Assembly (NCBI RefSeq): GCF_018320785.1
Contig: NC_054885.1
Coordinates: 4,352,921 to 4,416,920, forward strand
Length of the DNA: 64,000 nucleotides
Reading direction: 5' to 3'
Origin: Cheilinus undulatus
Lineage: Eukaryota > Chordata > Actinopteri > Labriformes > Labridae
Shown: positions 33,185 through 47,469 of the stretch, in pieces
Layout: every line of letters begins with the position of its first letter
Numbering within the stretch: the first letter of the stretch is position 1
Position numbers and translations under genes: made by a program
The notes under the pieces: generated by a model
Databases searched by the model: none
Told to the model about the DNA's origin: nothing
Seen by the model: the letters and a program-made list of their open reading frames with translations, nothing else

Positions 33185-33566
33185 CCGCTCACCGGCAGAC
33201 AGAAAAAAAACGGCGCTGCGCTTTTCCGCCGACAAGCTCGCAGAAACATGTCACATGGAAGTGCCTGCTTTTCTGACTTTATCTCATTTTATTAGCAAAC
33301 TGCAACCCTTGCAAGTATACTGAACTAACGTAATATGTTTAACTTTAATTTGGCTCATTAATCACCGCCTCTTAGTTCTGTTCCATCTGGTTAAATGAAA
33401 AATCACCAATATTTCGAGTTTATTAGGCATTGGAACAAGTATTAATCTTTAATACGCACTTTTTTAATACAAACATGTGACTTCAGTTAATTTGGGTTAT
33501 ATTGTGTTGTAGGGAAAGGCTTGACCCAAATAACATGACACAAATATGCTCCTCACTCATTCATTG

Positions 33567-33840
33567 CTAGGGCTGGGCAATATACTGACTTTTTTTAGAT
33601 ACAGGGCTAGAAAGTCACCAGTTACTTTACTGCTCATTTGTGCTCTATGTCTGCTTATAGACAGAGCTTACTGTTGTAACATTGCACTGGTGGACTCAGA
33701 GGGAGTCAGGGAGGCGATTGTCAGTGTTCTATTGATTTCGGCTTCCTATGGAAATCTACTGTGTTGCTTTGTTGCATAGAGACTAAAAGCAGTATTAACA
33801 GTATTATGAAATCGTAATTATAATATTTATCGCGGGGTTA
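33567..33840 (+). repeat. TAGGGCTGGGCAATAT-type repeat fragment
   Basis: It starts TAGGGCTGGGCAATATACTG and ends near TAATATTTATCGCGG. The terminus is of the same type as 6835 and 51182. The right end is not defined. Confidence 0.45.
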
Positions 33841-34022
33841 AGTGTTTAATGAGCGTAAGGTTAGCATATTTTTTTTAGCCGTGTCTCTGAAACTGTATTT
33901 ATTACATCCTATTCAAGATGTCAGGAGTAGTGCATCTGTATGGACTAACAGCCCCATCAGATAACGCTCCCACTGCTAAATCTATTCAAATTAAACCACT
34001 GCTCACCTCACTGGCAGAGTAA

Positions 34023-34481
34023 CAGTGGCGTGCACAGATTTTTTCAAGGGCAGGGGCGAAAAGAAAAAAAGGGCACATACAGCACGTTCTCGCCGCTGAA
34101 GAGGGCACTTTAGACATGTTTATATGTTATACAAATGGCACATTATATAGCCTTAAAACAGACTAACTAGACAGACGACTCAAGCTAGTTTGTAGTTAGG
34201 ATCAGCATCCACAAGAACTGTGTAGATTCAACGTTGGACTGTGAACAACACACAGAAATCAATGAATAAATCCCTAGGGGGTCTGGGGGTCTTCCCCCAG
34301 AACATTTTCAGTGAAGTAGATGCCATTTCCTCTATTCTAGTGCATTTTAACACCATATTAGCACCAGATAATCCAAACTGGTTCTGTGAGATATAGTTGT
34401 GGCTCAGTATAGTTCAAAAAGGGCCCAACATAAAAGTCACTGCAACTGCCCCCCCTCTTCCCACCCCTGTTCACACCACTG
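34023..34481 (+). mobile_element. hAT-like non-autonomous element, 459 bp
   Basis: It starts CAGTGGCGTGCACAGATTTT and ends ACCCCTGTTCACACCACTG, an imperfect inverted-repeat pair. The flanks CAGAGTAA (34015-34022) and CAGGGTAA (34482-34489) are an 8-bp target duplication with one difference. No transposase. Confidence 0.82.
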
Positions 34482-37400
34482 CAGGGTAATATTGGGGAGA
34501 GCATATTTTTGTTATCTATTTATTAAATCTCAATGAGATCTTGGGGTAGCATTTACGCTGCGGTAGCATTTTTTCAACAAATTAGCAGAAGTCGAGAGAA
34601 CACCACCTCTAGTGCCCCAATGTTCGAAAAAAGTGCCAGAAAAGTCAACTTTTGGATGCCCCCTATGTCCCCTATGGTAAATAAAATATGATAAAGTGGA
34701 CAAAACGTGTGTAAAATAAGGAAATGTTAGCAACATCTTACAGTCAGATTCTAAATTGCAATGCTCACTTCTGGTAGTAACTGTGGCAGTCAGTGGAGTT
34801 TAAAAATGGATTTGTGTTATTTGCTCTGTGATTCTGTAGAAACATGCAAGATGCCAAGATGGTGGACTCCGTGGAGGGGACCTTGTCTATGCTTTTAGAT
34901 ACCATAAAAGGCTTCATTTTTTCCTGCCTCTTCAAAAACCATCATATCTGTGAAGCACATTTCCTCCTCTGAGCTGCACAGCAGATTTGGAAGTAGGAAG
35001 AGAGTCATTGCTTGTGTCTCAAAAAGAACAGAAACCTCAGTTATAGTGGAATGGACTATTGCCTGCATGGATCATAATCTAATTCATGATTTTGTTGTTT
35101 GCTAAGCTTATAATAACAATAGAGACATTCTATTTTACAGTCGCCTAGTTGGTGATGTGAGTGGCTGCCATGCTTCCTCTTTCTTCTTCTGGGTAGATTT
35201 GTAAACCACTTTAGTGCATACCACCACCTGCTGTAGTGGACTGTGCACATATGCAAGTGTGCTGGTGCACTCAATGATGTAGCTAATGTGAAAGTTTCAA
35301 AGGGGAAGAGGGAGTACTAAAGCATCGTGCCTAATGTGAAAATGCTCTTAAACTTTCACATGCTATTAGTTTTTAATCGTAGTACAGCCAAGCCCCGGAG
35401 CAGAAACTATCAGGAGAAAACTATCATTGATTTAATTATCTATGTGCAAATGCTCATGTTTCAGAAGTATATTCATCCACAAAGGCCAACTTTACCCATA
35501 CATAGGTTTCAGCAATCACTATGCCATGTTGCCTTGCACCTACGTAAGACTTATGCTCCATCAGTACGATTCATGTTTGCTCTGTCAGATGGCACATCAT
35601 TGTGCTTGCACTCTGTGAAGCAAATACACTCTGGTATGCTCGCATGCTCTGCTGGTTTTGAGTTTGGCGTTTCAAAAACATTATGCATGAAGTCAAACTG
35701 GGCAACGTGGGTTTAATTGTCTGAGAGAGAGCATGTGAGCAGCACCTATTTGCTTTGTTTGGCACAATCAGAACCATACACTGGAGTTGGTTGTTTTTCT
35801 ACGTGGGCATGTTTTATTGATAGTTTTCTCAGGCCCTGACGTGATTGTAGAATGATAGTTCTTGCAGAACTAATCATGAGTAGCTTATTTAAGAAGTCAT
35901 CTCTCAGCTGATGGTTTTTCAGATGATGTACCCACGCAATGGCTGTGTTTCTTAAGCCATATGATTACATACCTCGTATTAAAACGGCCCAAAATGGGTG
36001 ACACGAGGTCTGTCATATCCTGTTACTGCATTTGAGTCATGAATTAAACCCAGCCAGCGCATTGTGCAACAGCCTCTCTGGAGTCTTGTTCTTCTTACTT
36101 ATTGCCTGCTTCGTTGCTGTTATGGACCCCCTGCAGGACTTGTTACATTCCATCATTCATGTGTCAGCAATGTCCACACTTAAGGCCCCCCTGAGAGAGT
36201 TATGTACTATAGTGCTAGACAAACTGCTCACAGACATCCTAAAATGGTGTGTGACGATGTTCCATCCCCTCAGAATGATCCAGTCTGGGTGAACATGCCT
36301 GTGGATGTTTGGATTTCATTGAAGGACAGTCGTGCTGGCTGAGACGGATTACTGCAGGCCCCTTGATTTTAGGGGTGAGCAGTGGGACTCAGACCAGCAG
36401 ATTGCAATCCAAAGCTGTCTCCTAGTATGAAGTTCTGTCACTGTTAAAGGAAATGTGGTGCTTTTAAATTCTTATCTGTCATGTTTGGATGTCTGCATTG
36501 GACAAATTAGCCTCCACACTCATGCAGGAGGTAAAGAAATCTTAAAAACAGAGCATTTATAGAGCTTTTCTGAAAGAATCTGTTGACTGAAAAATTAAAA
36601 AATGACAGTCACGTAGTTGTTTGTCGTGCAAATATTCTGAAAATTCACACTGGCTTCTCAGATATTTTCTGGTGTCATCACACTTTAAGCTGTTGTTTTG
36701 GTGGGTTGATTGTGGGTGTTTTGCCTCTATTTTTGGGACATTTTATCCCATCATGTTTATCAAAGTACTGTAGTTTGCATTGAAAAATACTAATGGAACA
36801 ACTAGACCTTTCCCATTTTAACACCAGTGTCATGCCTTTTTTTGCAGCTTAAAACCCAAATCATTTCAGAGGAAGCTTGCAGCATTTTGCATTCCTCCAA
36901 TTCCGTTAAATTTGTGCCATCAATTTTCCTTTATATGTCTCAAATTGAAGTCTACATTTCTAATAGAAACCTCATGACTGCAGCTAGCAATATAAAACTA
37001 CCTGTTTCATGTTATGATGGCAAATGTTGAAAGTGTGTTTCTTGCAGGTTACACTCCAAACTATAGCAGTGTCATTGCTCAGTATGTTTCATGAACCACA
37101 TTTGAGGACTACTTGTTTCCTGTTAAAATCGGGATCTTAAAACTTGTTGATGAGTGTTCCTCATTGCTTTGCCTTTTTAGGCCAGGATTTCTTTGGGCTG
37201 CCGAGTCATGCGATCCATCATGTTGGAATAAACACAAGTAAATTTTTCATCATCATTCTGTTATTCAAGGGATGTTCTTCTCCATGCCAGCTGATGAGTT
37301 TGGATGTTGAAATCAGTATTCAGGGGGAAGAAGACTTATTGGGACATTTCAAAAAGTCAGGACTCAGTCCTTCCAACAATGTCAACATATCGAAAGAGTT

Positions 37401-38214
37401 GACAAGGATGCCGTCAGCTGGACTGTGCTAATTTCCTTTCCATGCTTCATTACTCACGCTGTTTCTAGTAACACTCTACGTAAGTAAAGGATGTTGTTAA
37501 GCGATGGTAGGGCAGTGAAGTGTCATGCATGTCCTGGTTTCCTACTAAGTCAGCTGAGATTCATTCATGCAGGAGAAGTCAGTGCAGGGACTGTTCAAGT
37601 TCTCCATTAACCATGACAGAGCTGATCATGCCATTTCTCATTGTGCAGTGTTGTTCTGAGCCAGTGGAGGTGGGGATAAGCTTGTGTGTGAAAATTTAGA
37701 CAGGGTCTTTGAATATATATACCAGGATGGTGATACCAGAATTCAAATTTTGATATGATTCTAGTTCATATCATATGATTTAATCTAATTGGATTCCACT
37801 GCAGATAAATAAAACAAGCTCCAGACAGACACCCAATATTTGGTAATCTCTTATTTTAAATGATCAAATCTAAATTGCAACACTTTATCGGGAGCACACT
37901 GGTTCCTCTCCCCAGGGTCTGTGTTTGGCATAGAGATATCCTTGGAATAAGCTGTTATTTATCAGTGTCACCTCTCCATGACTGACCAATCAAAATCAAG
38001 AAGAGCCTTACAGCTGCTGTTAATGCCAGTAAATTATTCTAACTCTACCTCTATTCTTTTGCATTGTTTTACTACTTTCTCAGTGAGGATGGATGCATGA
38101 TATTGGATCTGTAAGGCTATGTCGTATGAGCATATTTGTAAATTAATTTTCGCCAGTATCCCTATGTAAGTGAGTTTAGACCTTAAACTTCAGTCATTAA
38201 AACACTTTTAAGTT

Positions 38215-38945
38215 AAAGGAATGGGATGAACAAAGAAAAAACTTCAGCTGACGTATTTGGGTGCTGCCTAAAATTAGTCTGTATGTAGGGCAAATAAACA
38301 CAGTCAATGTAGGCTGATATTAACTGCTCAACTGGATTTAGAGCTAATATAGGCCAACATTTACATTCAGCGTATGCAATATTTACAGCCAGTGTAGGCT
38401 GATATTCACAGCCCATTTAGACTGATATTGACAAACCCCATAGAGACCAATACACAGACAATGTAGGTGGATATCTTCAGTAGATAAAGGCCGATTTTTA
38501 CAGCCAACGTAGGCCAACAATTACAGCCAATATAAGTTGATTTTTATTATCCACGTAGGATGATATTTTTGACTCACCTAGATGCAGATAATTGCAGCCA
38601 ATATGAAAAGATATTTTCAGCTGATATAGGCCTTTAATTGTTTTTATACAGTCTATCCAGCTCAAGATTTGCAGCCCATGTAGGCTAATATTTACAGCCC
38701 ACATTAGGGGATATTACAGCCTGTATAGGCTGAAATTTACAGCTGGTTTAAGCCAATATGTACAGCCCATGGAGGTGGATATTGTACAGCTCATGTAGGT
38801 GGATATTGTACAGCTCATGTAGGTGGATTTTTATCGCTGATTTGTCAGCAGAAATGTTCATATCCACCAATATTATAATAAACTTTATGAGTTCATATCT
38901 GCCAGTATCAATATTATGTTGATAATATCACACATCCCTTTTTCT
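38215..38945 (+). repeat. Degenerate 23-24-bp array (TTTACAGCCNATGTAGGCTGATA)
   Basis: From about 38260 to 38830 a unit of 23-24 bp, built on ACAGCC-ATGTAGGCTGATATT, repeats some 20-24 times with much divergence; two adjacent units near 38783-38825 are identical (GGATATTGTACAGCTCATGT). It is followed by AATATTGATACTGGC-type sequence on the reverse strand and ATCACACATCCCTTT, which match the end of the element at 42876. The same unit forms the array at 63380-63790. Confidence 0.8.
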
Positions 38946-41162
38946 CAGGTGAATTTACTTCAACAAAAGAGCTTTAAGTCCATGTAGCTGTGTAAAAAGA
39001 CCCTATGGATTCTACAAAGGGAAGCAAAATGCAAATTTGTTGATCAGTTGCAATTGGCGCTGGTAAGAAGCGATCTGAAACTAAATTTGTGCCCACTACC
39101 AGTGCAAAAAGTGTTATTTATAGACACAAGTGGCCTTTTATTCCGTTAATTCAAGCAACCTTTTTCTAAATGTGCTGTCTGGTTTTTGTTCTGCCCTCAG
39201 GTAAAAATAAAAGCATTTTTAGGTTGAACTGACCGAGCTTGAGGATACATTTTCAGTTTTGTCCCCTGCAGGTTTCCTATTTCCTGCCAGTGCCCTTTCT
39301 TACATTTCCTCGTCTTCTCAGTCTCCTCAGGGGACCTTTGTTGGTGATCTCCATGTTCTCCTCCATGTTCCCTCCCCTGCCTCTTTTCCTCTGCTTGTGT
39401 ACTTTGCCACCACCCCATCCTTCCCTCCATCCTCCCCCACACAGCACGCACCTGTAGCGTTTCAATGGAACTTCACAATACCAGGAAATGGTTTTGCTTT
39501 GACTGGGGTAATACGCAGAACGGACTTGTTGAGACTTCTGACCTCGGCGCAGGAACAATGCTTTCTGTTTCTGTGGCAGAAGTGATGAGGTAATGTTTGA
39601 TCAGAGATTACTGACCTACACTCGAGCTCTCTCTGGAGCTCCTGTTTGAGTATAAAGTGATACTTGGCAGTGCTAGGCCTCACTTTTTCTTATCTAACTT
39701 TTCTGTGTTTGTAAGAGGTTGTAGTTGGCTAAAATGTAAGGGATATCCTCAACACTTTGTAATGCTTTTAACTCAGAATTTAAAGGTTAATCTCTGAACT
39801 TGTTAACCCCCACTTTTACTGAGAGCTTGCAAACTATCTCCTGTAAAACATTTTTTTTTTTACAAGTAAGACAGTGTTTAGGAGTTTGCCTCCTTTTCCT
39901 TTCAATTACAAGTAAGAAGTCCCCCAATACTGGATACCAGTGACTTATTTTTGTTGCAGAGGTATCCCAGTATAGTTTTATTTCTACCAGAATCAAGTAA
40001 AAGCTCAATATTCTGGTACTGTGACACCCCTATTGGTGATCATAGCTAAGCTAGTCATAGTACTGTGCATGTCAGAAAATAGACTTTGCCCGTGGCTGAC
40101 TGGGGTGTGTGCGCTGTGAGCAGCACACCTGGCGAGCGAATACACAAGGAAGTGGTTAGTACTTTGCACAGCACAGGAACTGCAAACACTTTAGCACTGT
40201 GGACTTTGAAACATGCTGCGTAATGAGTCTACTGCCTGTCACTCGTTGGATGTTTTATTCCCATGTCTGTCAAAATCGATGTTCAGGTTGCCCAACAAAC
40301 ATCGTCTAAAAATCTATCGATGCATTGTCTGACAGGATGATTGTTAAAGTAAGATAACCTTGTTTTGTCTGAGTGGGTCAAAGGTTGGATCCTCTGTGTA
40401 GATATCAAGCGATAGAGCCACTTTGATAACCCTGCAGGGTGAAGGAGGGAGGGCTGTCTGGTAGTAGGATTAATGTTGAGAGAAAATATGAGCACAGGTG
40501 GATTAGTAATGGCAGATTTTCTTTCCTGGTTTGGAATAAGACACTGCTGTGCCAGTTCAGCGTTCTTCAGAGAGATAAATTGCTGACATATTGAAGTATC
40601 TTAACTCCCCTCTGCATTCCTTCACCACCTTATGTAACCAGCTATCTATTTATCTAATGTTAAACCTTATCTGGAGGTCTTAGTAAAAGAGCAAACTAGT
40701 ATTGCTTTGTTTAATGAACAGTCAGTAGTGCATTCAGTGATCTCATCAGATAGCTGTTTGAATGGTGAAGGTGGAATTTGTTCTGTGACCCTGAAATGAT
40801 GGGCTTATCAAACCAACACCTTACTTTTGATTATCTCTTACATTTACTCAGGTGTCCTCACTACTGTGTGTAGTCAGTTATTAAAGTTAGAGCCGTAAAA
40901 AGGCTCAACTATTTACTATTCAACAAAGGATTGAGTGAATCAAAAAGATAACAGAGCTGCTTAAAAATGGCAGAAATCCTGACCCTGATTATTTTGTTTT
41001 AAAGGTGAGCCATCTTTAACATATACTGCCTTTTATACTGCTTGTTTGTTTTTTTTTGCACTTTTAAGGTCAGACTCCCAAAACCTTTTTTTCCAGGTCT
41101 TCATTTGTTGTATTGAGCTTTTCTTTTTTTTTTCTTTTTCTTTTTTTTTTTTATACCACAAT

Positions 41163-41957
41163 TAGGATTTTTCCGATTCTGATACCTGCTTAAAATGCAG
41201 GTATTGGTATCAGAGAGTACACAAGTTTATGATCCGATCCAATGCCATTTGGTTTAGCTTTATATTTTGCTTCGTTTAGCCATGCTTAATGTTAGCACTA
41301 TAAACCCCTGAATGTGATCGTTAAAATCCAGACCGGCGCTGTCATACATGACAAAAAGTGGCACAGTTTATCAAAAGTTAAATCACTTTTGAACCATACA
41401 TCGCTGCTAGCCGTTGTGTCGTCCCATTGATGCTGTTGATGCCTTTGAATCTTTTGCAGCAGCATTTTCAGCGAGCCTGGAACTTGTGTGACTTTTGGGG
41501 ACCTTAATGATCAAATCCACTCCAGTAAACCTGATATTAAACGTCTTTTTATCCACTTTAATTGAATTACGATTATTTATTAATGCTAACCGCCATATTT
41601 GTTTGGGTCTGTCAGCCAGTTGCAAGCTGTTCTGTAAACAAGTCATGCTGCCTGAGTAGAGCATAAAAGAGAGAGCGAGCCTGTGATGCAGCCCCCTGTA
41701 TTAGTATTTTAATATTTAGGAGTAAAACTCAACAATCAGCAGAAAAACAACTTTAGGGTCACGATGCTGTACATTATGATTCTATTTGTGAAGCCATGTT
41801 CTGAGTCAAATATAGGTCTAAAATAGTTTGCTAGTCTGCACAGTCTGTCCAGAAAGTTCATGCTGGTATCGGATCAGTACACAGTATCAGCCGATACCCA
41901 ACACCTTGGTATAGGTATCGTATCGGGAAGGAAAAAAATGGTATCAGAACATCCCTA
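41163..41957 (+). mobile_element. hAT-like element with perfect 8-bp duplication
   Basis: The flanks ACCACAAT at 41155-41162 and 41958-41965 are identical. The left end is TAGGATTTTTCCGATTCTGA followed by TACC; the right end in reverse is TAGGGATGTTCTGATACC. The element is 795 bp with TATCGG-rich subterminal repeats and no transposase. A reversed fragment of its left end is at 9195-9310. Confidence 0.85.
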
Positions 41958-42875
41958 ACCACAATAAAAACCATACCGTAGACTTGTTCCTGAGATATTA
42001 TCCTACCCTGATATTTTGATACTGTTACGTGAGGCAGTTTTCTACCCTTTTTGTTAACCAACAGCTGCCTCTGCCACCTTCTGAAGCTCTCTCACTTTTT
42101 AAACTAACCAGCGTATGTGCTGTTGCTCCCTCTGCTCCTCACTTAAATTAAAGTGAGAGCTGTTTTGGTGGGAGGGGCAAAAGCACACACTGTGCAGGAA
42201 AGGAGGGTGTGCCCCATGTACCACACATGATGAAACCTATTAACCTAACAATTGCAACATGGCATGCAGTACAGCAGTTGTTTGAAATAATTATTTAATA
42301 ATTATTTTCATGATCATGGGAAGCAAAAATCCTAAGTGAAATCTAAACTTGAAATGAAAATCATTTCTCACTATGATGAATTAACTCCTGATTTTAAATT
42401 AAAAATCTGAAGCAATGCAAGCTGAACAAATCTCAGTTGAACAACTCCCTGCAGTTGCTGTTAGTTTCTAGAGAGTAATAAAAAAGTTCTATTTTTATTT
42501 GATTTTGTTTAGTTGGTGTTTTTGTGGGTTTCAGAAGAGTTCTGCAGCTGAATGGGATACACTTTGCCAAATACCATTTTAAAATAAATGTTAAATTTAA
42601 GCTGTTGGTGCAAAAATAAACATCCCAACTCCTCAAGCCTGGCTCATGTGTCTGCTTGTTGCTTGTTGCTAATGGGTAAATGTAAGCATTGGCCCCAAAG
42701 TGAGTGAAACTTCAGTGTGCAGCAGACAAAACGCCTACTCTGTGCTCACCGACTTTTGCAGCAGTGAGTTCACCACTTTTATTTGCAGCATGGAGGGTAA
42801 AATGCTCTAAGAGTTTGGGAATTTTAGGGCTAGATAGTGTTGCACTGGCTGCTGCTATTGTGCTACGGTTTGTTC

Positions 42876-43173
42876 AAGGGGTGCAGGATACCATTGGTGT
42901 TATATTGATATAGACAGATGGAAATTTCTGCTGATATTTACAATGGATATTTTTGCTATAAAAATCAGCCTATATCATCTTTAAATCCTGGCTGTATGTG
43001 TGTTAGGTACTGAAATTCTAGTTCTGAACTACATTAAAATATCTGTGTTGATATTGGCATCGATGAATATTATTTTGTAAATATCAGCATACCAGATATC
43101 AGCAAAAAAAAAGGGTGGTATGGCGGTAAGCTTTATCGATTTAGGTTGAAAATGACAAGGATTTAATACATCC
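42876..43173. mobile_element. Short element related to the 24-bp array repeats
   Basis: The left end AAGGGGTGCAGGATACCATT and the reversed right end AAGGGATGTATTAAATCC suggest inverted repeats. The left part (TTATATTGATATAGACAGATGG, AAATTTCTGCTGA) matches, in reverse, the end of 38215-38945. It contains only one or two array-like units (ATTTACAATGGATATTTTTGC). Confidence 0.5.
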
Positions 43174-43349
43174 CTTGTGTACACATTTATTTTAGCCTTC
43201 TTGTTGTGGACATTGAACTAACTGAATTTTTTGCCCCTCTCTAACTGCTTCATGTGTCAAAATCAGAGGCACCATCTTGATGCCAAGTAGAGAAATAATT
43301 TCTGAAGATGGTTTTAACACATGATCCCTTTATGTGGAATGATTTAGAA

Positions 43350-44268
43350 CAATGATACTCAAAATGTGGCTCTGGAGCTACATGTGGCTCTTTTGTGATT
43401 ATTTGTGGCTCTTTTATGTCTTAATCTTAAAAATTATTCCTTCAGAAAACCTTGAAAAGGGAAACTTTTTTTTGCCCTTTTTCACCATTTTTGCCACTTT
43501 TCACCCATTTAAGCTACCCCTTGCCATTAAATACCACTTTTTCCTACTTTTTGCCCATTTTTGCCACTTTTATCCCATTTTGCCCATTTAAGCTACCTTT
43601 TTCCATTAAAAACCACTCATTTTCCTACTTTTTTACCCATTTTTTGCCACTTTTATCCCAGTTTGCCCTTTTTTACCATTTTTTCTCCCCGTTGTTACCC
43701 ATTTAAGCTACCTTTAGTCATTAAATACCATTTTTTCTAGTTTTTGCCCATTTTAGCCACTTCTTTTTGCCACTTTTACCCCATTTTTGCCATTTTTCAC
43801 CATTTTTTGCCACTTTTCCCAATGTATGCTACCTTTTGCCATTAAATACCACTTGTTTCCTCTATTTTTGCCCATTTTTGCCACTTCTTTTTGCCACTTT
43901 TCACCCATTTCAGCTACGTTTTACCACTAAATAGCTCTTGTTTCCTATTTTTTGGCCATTTTTGCCACTCTTGCTTTTTGCTCATTTAAGTCACTTTTTA
44001 CTCTTTTTTTGCCATTTTTGGACCATTTTATGCCATATACAATTTTTTTTCACTTCTCACCCATTTTTGCAACTTTATGAAACTTTTTCCACTTTTCCTC
44101 CCCATTTTCACCCCTTTTTACCCATTTTTGTTGCTTTTTAACCATTTTTTCCACCATTCACTCATTGTTATTGTAACTTCAAGCTGTTTTCACCACTTAG
44201 ATTGTGGCTCTTGCAAAGGTGTTTTTCAACAATTTGGCTCTTTGGTTGAGCAGAGTTGAGTAACACTG
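43350..44268 (+). mobile_element. hAT-like element filled by GGCAAAAATGG-type array
   Basis: It starts CAATGATACTCAAAATGTGG and ends GAGTTGAGTAACACTG. The flanks ATTTAGAA (43342-43349) and CTTTAGAA (44269-44276) are an 8-bp target duplication with one difference. Both ends carry GTGGCTCTT-type subterminal blocks. Between them, 43470-44160 is a degenerate TTTTTGCCACTTTTCACCCA array, the reverse of the microrepeat in copies A-C. A unit containing AAGCTACC-TTNCCATTAAATACCA recurs about every 110 bp. ORFs are repeat-derived. Confidence 0.85.
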
Positions 44269-45769
44269 CTTTAGAAAGTCAATCCTAACCTAAAGTCAAA
44301 CAAGGTCCTTTTTACACCTGCTGCACTTGATCGCATCTGCAGTCTAACAAACATTGTAAAGAATGCACTTCATTGTTTCTGTGGTCCGTCCTTGTATGTA
44401 TCTCTAACTCACTGCCTAAAATAAACCAGCCTGGCTGCATCTCATTTATACAGGAGGCTACCAACGGTGCAACCTTCCTGAAAGGGGAATGCAAGGTAAA
44501 ACTGGTCTAAAAGATGCACCGAACAACAAAGAAGATGCCGCCTCAGACCAAAATCAGCTAGATGGAGTTTGAGATTTTTATGCTGTGTCTAATTGGCGAT
44601 TAAAAATTGTTCTAAGACTTTCAGTGATTAACAGTTTGGTCAACTAAAAGGAGGCAGCCCTAAAATTTCAAACATGGCATGGCGGTGTTAATGAAAGGGT
44701 ACTGAGTACATCTAATGCGAGCTGCTGATGTGCTGAGAGCTTTCAGTAAGTCCTAGTCGAGCCTGTGGTTGTAAATGCTAGATGGCATTGGCTTGCTCAC
44801 AGTTAAAAGTGAAATTGGATCCTGGTCGGGGCAGGAATGCGAAAAGTAATGTGGAAAGTGATGTAGATCTGTCATGCAGCACGGTTATTTTCCAGCAAGG
44901 GCTTAATTTACCTCTCTATCCTCGGAGGCAGCCGGCGTGTGTTCAAGAAAACGCCACCTTCCCTCCTGCTCCAAAGATTCAAACTCTACAAATGGCAAAA
45001 TAGTTTTCTCGGTTTGTCATTTCCTCTTTCTTTCTCCTTGCCCCACCCGTCCAACTTCAAGAGGAGGGGGAAAAGCCGACATGAGTTCCCATAATTAATC
45101 TTGACGTTCTCAGTAACCGTTTGGTGCTCTCACAAATTAATGAGAGAGAAAAGTCAGCAGATCATTGAACTGTGAGGTTTAAAAACAAGAACTGGAAAGA
45201 GATTTTAGTGTTTGTTGGAAAGAATAACATAAACAGAGTGACAACAGTGTGGAGAACAGCAGAGTTTGTTCTGCTTGAGGGAGCCAGGATGCTGTGATAG
45301 GATGCATTTAGTGGGAGTCCACTGCTATTGACTTTAGCGTGGTTCTATTAATATTCCCGTCAATGGGGCAGTGAACACAGCACAGCTGCTTTATGGCTGG
45401 ACCAGGAGGGTTTGACTGTACATGGGCATGCTGTGGTGGAGGCCGTTACGTCTCCTGGTTTTTACAGTCACTCAGGGAGAGTCGGTGAGGTGGAAAGGAA
45501 TGAGAGGGAGTCTGAGAGAACGACTGATGGCCTCAGTTTTATACACGAAGGCTGACCTGCTTCCTAAATGACTGCAAAGATCGCTGTCTCTCCCTTTTTC
45601 ATGTTCCTCCTCTATCCTCTCCCTTTAAAGTCCTGGCTTCATGTCATTTCCTCTTCTCTGGTCTCTTTGGGACCGCGTTCAAGCACCAACCTCTTCCTTA
45701 TGCTTTTTATGTTACAGTTCCTCTTCCTCTGCTGCTTTGACAGGATACTCCTAGCTCTGTTTTCAAAGT

Positions 45770-47469
45770 TAGGGTTGTCAGGATACTAGAGTTTAAACTC
45801 TGATGCCATGATTCTAGTAAAAATCAAACATTATACTTGTTTTAACACCCCAGCAACACAAATGCAAGCTTTAGGAATCCATTAATGGGTAGTTTATTGA
45901 TTTTAAATACCAAAATATTGCAAATAGACTCCTGCACATTGTCTAAACTGCGTCTATACTAAATTGGCAACATTGTAGTGCTGAAAAATTGTCATCATAT
46001 CTTTGTAATTAAAGATGCATTTCTACTGTTTTATATGCACACAAATACAGAGCCTCTTGTTTTCTGTGCTGCACATTTTGGTAATAATGTGCAGTTGTGA
46101 TTATGATATATCACAGAAATAGTTGCAGGAGTCTGTTTGCTGGATGATCAAGGACTATAGTGGCACTTCTGTAAAGTTAAAGGCCTTTCTGCAGACATTT
46201 TTGTAAATTTGACTAGTACTACTTAATACAAAAACAACTGCAGACTTTTATATGACTATTTAATGCACAGCCTAACATCATGATTGCAGCACTGTCACTG
46301 ATACTGTTTTAATACTATTGCAACAAAAATGAGAGTCCTGGGAATCCAATAATTAACAATCTTTTGTTTTTAAATGCAAAAAAGTGCAACTTACAGTCCT
46401 GCAAGCTGTTTAAATTGCATGTGTAAATTGGCAAAATTTTGCTACTCAAACAGTTCTGTTCTATTTGTGTGATTAAATGCTCATTAATGCCTTACTTAAG
46501 GCTCAGATTCAGGTTCAAATGGCTATCAGTCTACCAAGTCTAATGAAAAAAGATGAGACGAAGGAGACAGTCGAGCAAAAACAAATATGGATACAGATTG
46601 AGCAGTATGTCCATTCTTTGTGTTGATTTTGTCAGTATTTCTGCACTTTCTTTTCAAGCTTATGGATACAAATCAAACATTGCAATACCAACAGTAATTT
46701 TGGGGGATATGTGGAGCAGTGTAGCCAACAATTAAAGCCGAAGGAGCACAATACAACTAAGATACTATTACTTAATACTGCGTAAGTTGTTAGGAGCTAT
46801 GGTGTTAGCTGCACACAGGGACAGACAGCTATGACAGAACAGCTGGTGGAGATCAGATGGAGGAGGTAGAGGTAAGGCCACGCTCTCTAGTGGATTATTT
46901 TTTTAATGTCTACCCCAATGTAACAGATGTGCAGGTATATGGGAAGTGAAAGTTGTGTCTGAAATATACTGATCTATTGTCATACTTTAAGGGTGCATAA
47001 ATGAAGCTTTGGGCATGGTCTTCTTTGGTTTGCTGCAACTTTGGGCCGAAATTTGACCTAGGCGCTGAAGTTTTTGTGAGCTTTGGTTCTTTTTGATGCT
47101 TTCAAATCCTGAAAATGCAGATTTTATTGTTTTTCAAAACGTATTGCATCAAAGCATCACTAAAGCCATGGCAGCTTAGTACTGGGTACCCAGTATTTGA
47201 AAATAAATCTCCTGCAGACTGTCTAGATAACCCTTAACAATGAGAACACCTCATTTCCAACCATTACTAACATATTTGTGCAGTTCAGACAATTATCTGA
47301 CTCTTTCCTAGTGGCAGCTTCTGGTTAGTAGCAAGTCTGAAGATCTGAAATTCCATTAGAGCTAAAGTACTCCACAATACTTAACTATCAATCATTAAAA
47401 TACAGAGATTTTATTGTTTTGAAATTTGGTATCAAGAGTATAAAAATATCAGGAATTTGGTCAGCCTTA
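45770..47469. mobile_element. Large TIR repeat, TAGGGTTGTCAGGATAC type
   Basis: The left end TAGGGTTGTCAGGATACTAG and the reversed right end TAAGGCTGACCAAATTCCTG look like inverted repeats about 1.7 kb apart. Internal blocks (ACTTGTTTTAACACC, CAACACAAATGCAAGC, GGGTAGTTTATTGATTTTAAA; then GCAACAAAAATGAGAGTCC) recur in diverged form within it and again near 60945-61030. No target duplication was identified, and the copy may be composite. Confidence 0.5.

Noticed and set aside
38215..38945. CRISPR-like array
   Set aside because: The units are degenerate and contiguous, without constant repeats and unique spacers, in a vertebrate-type genome. It is a decayed tandem repeat.
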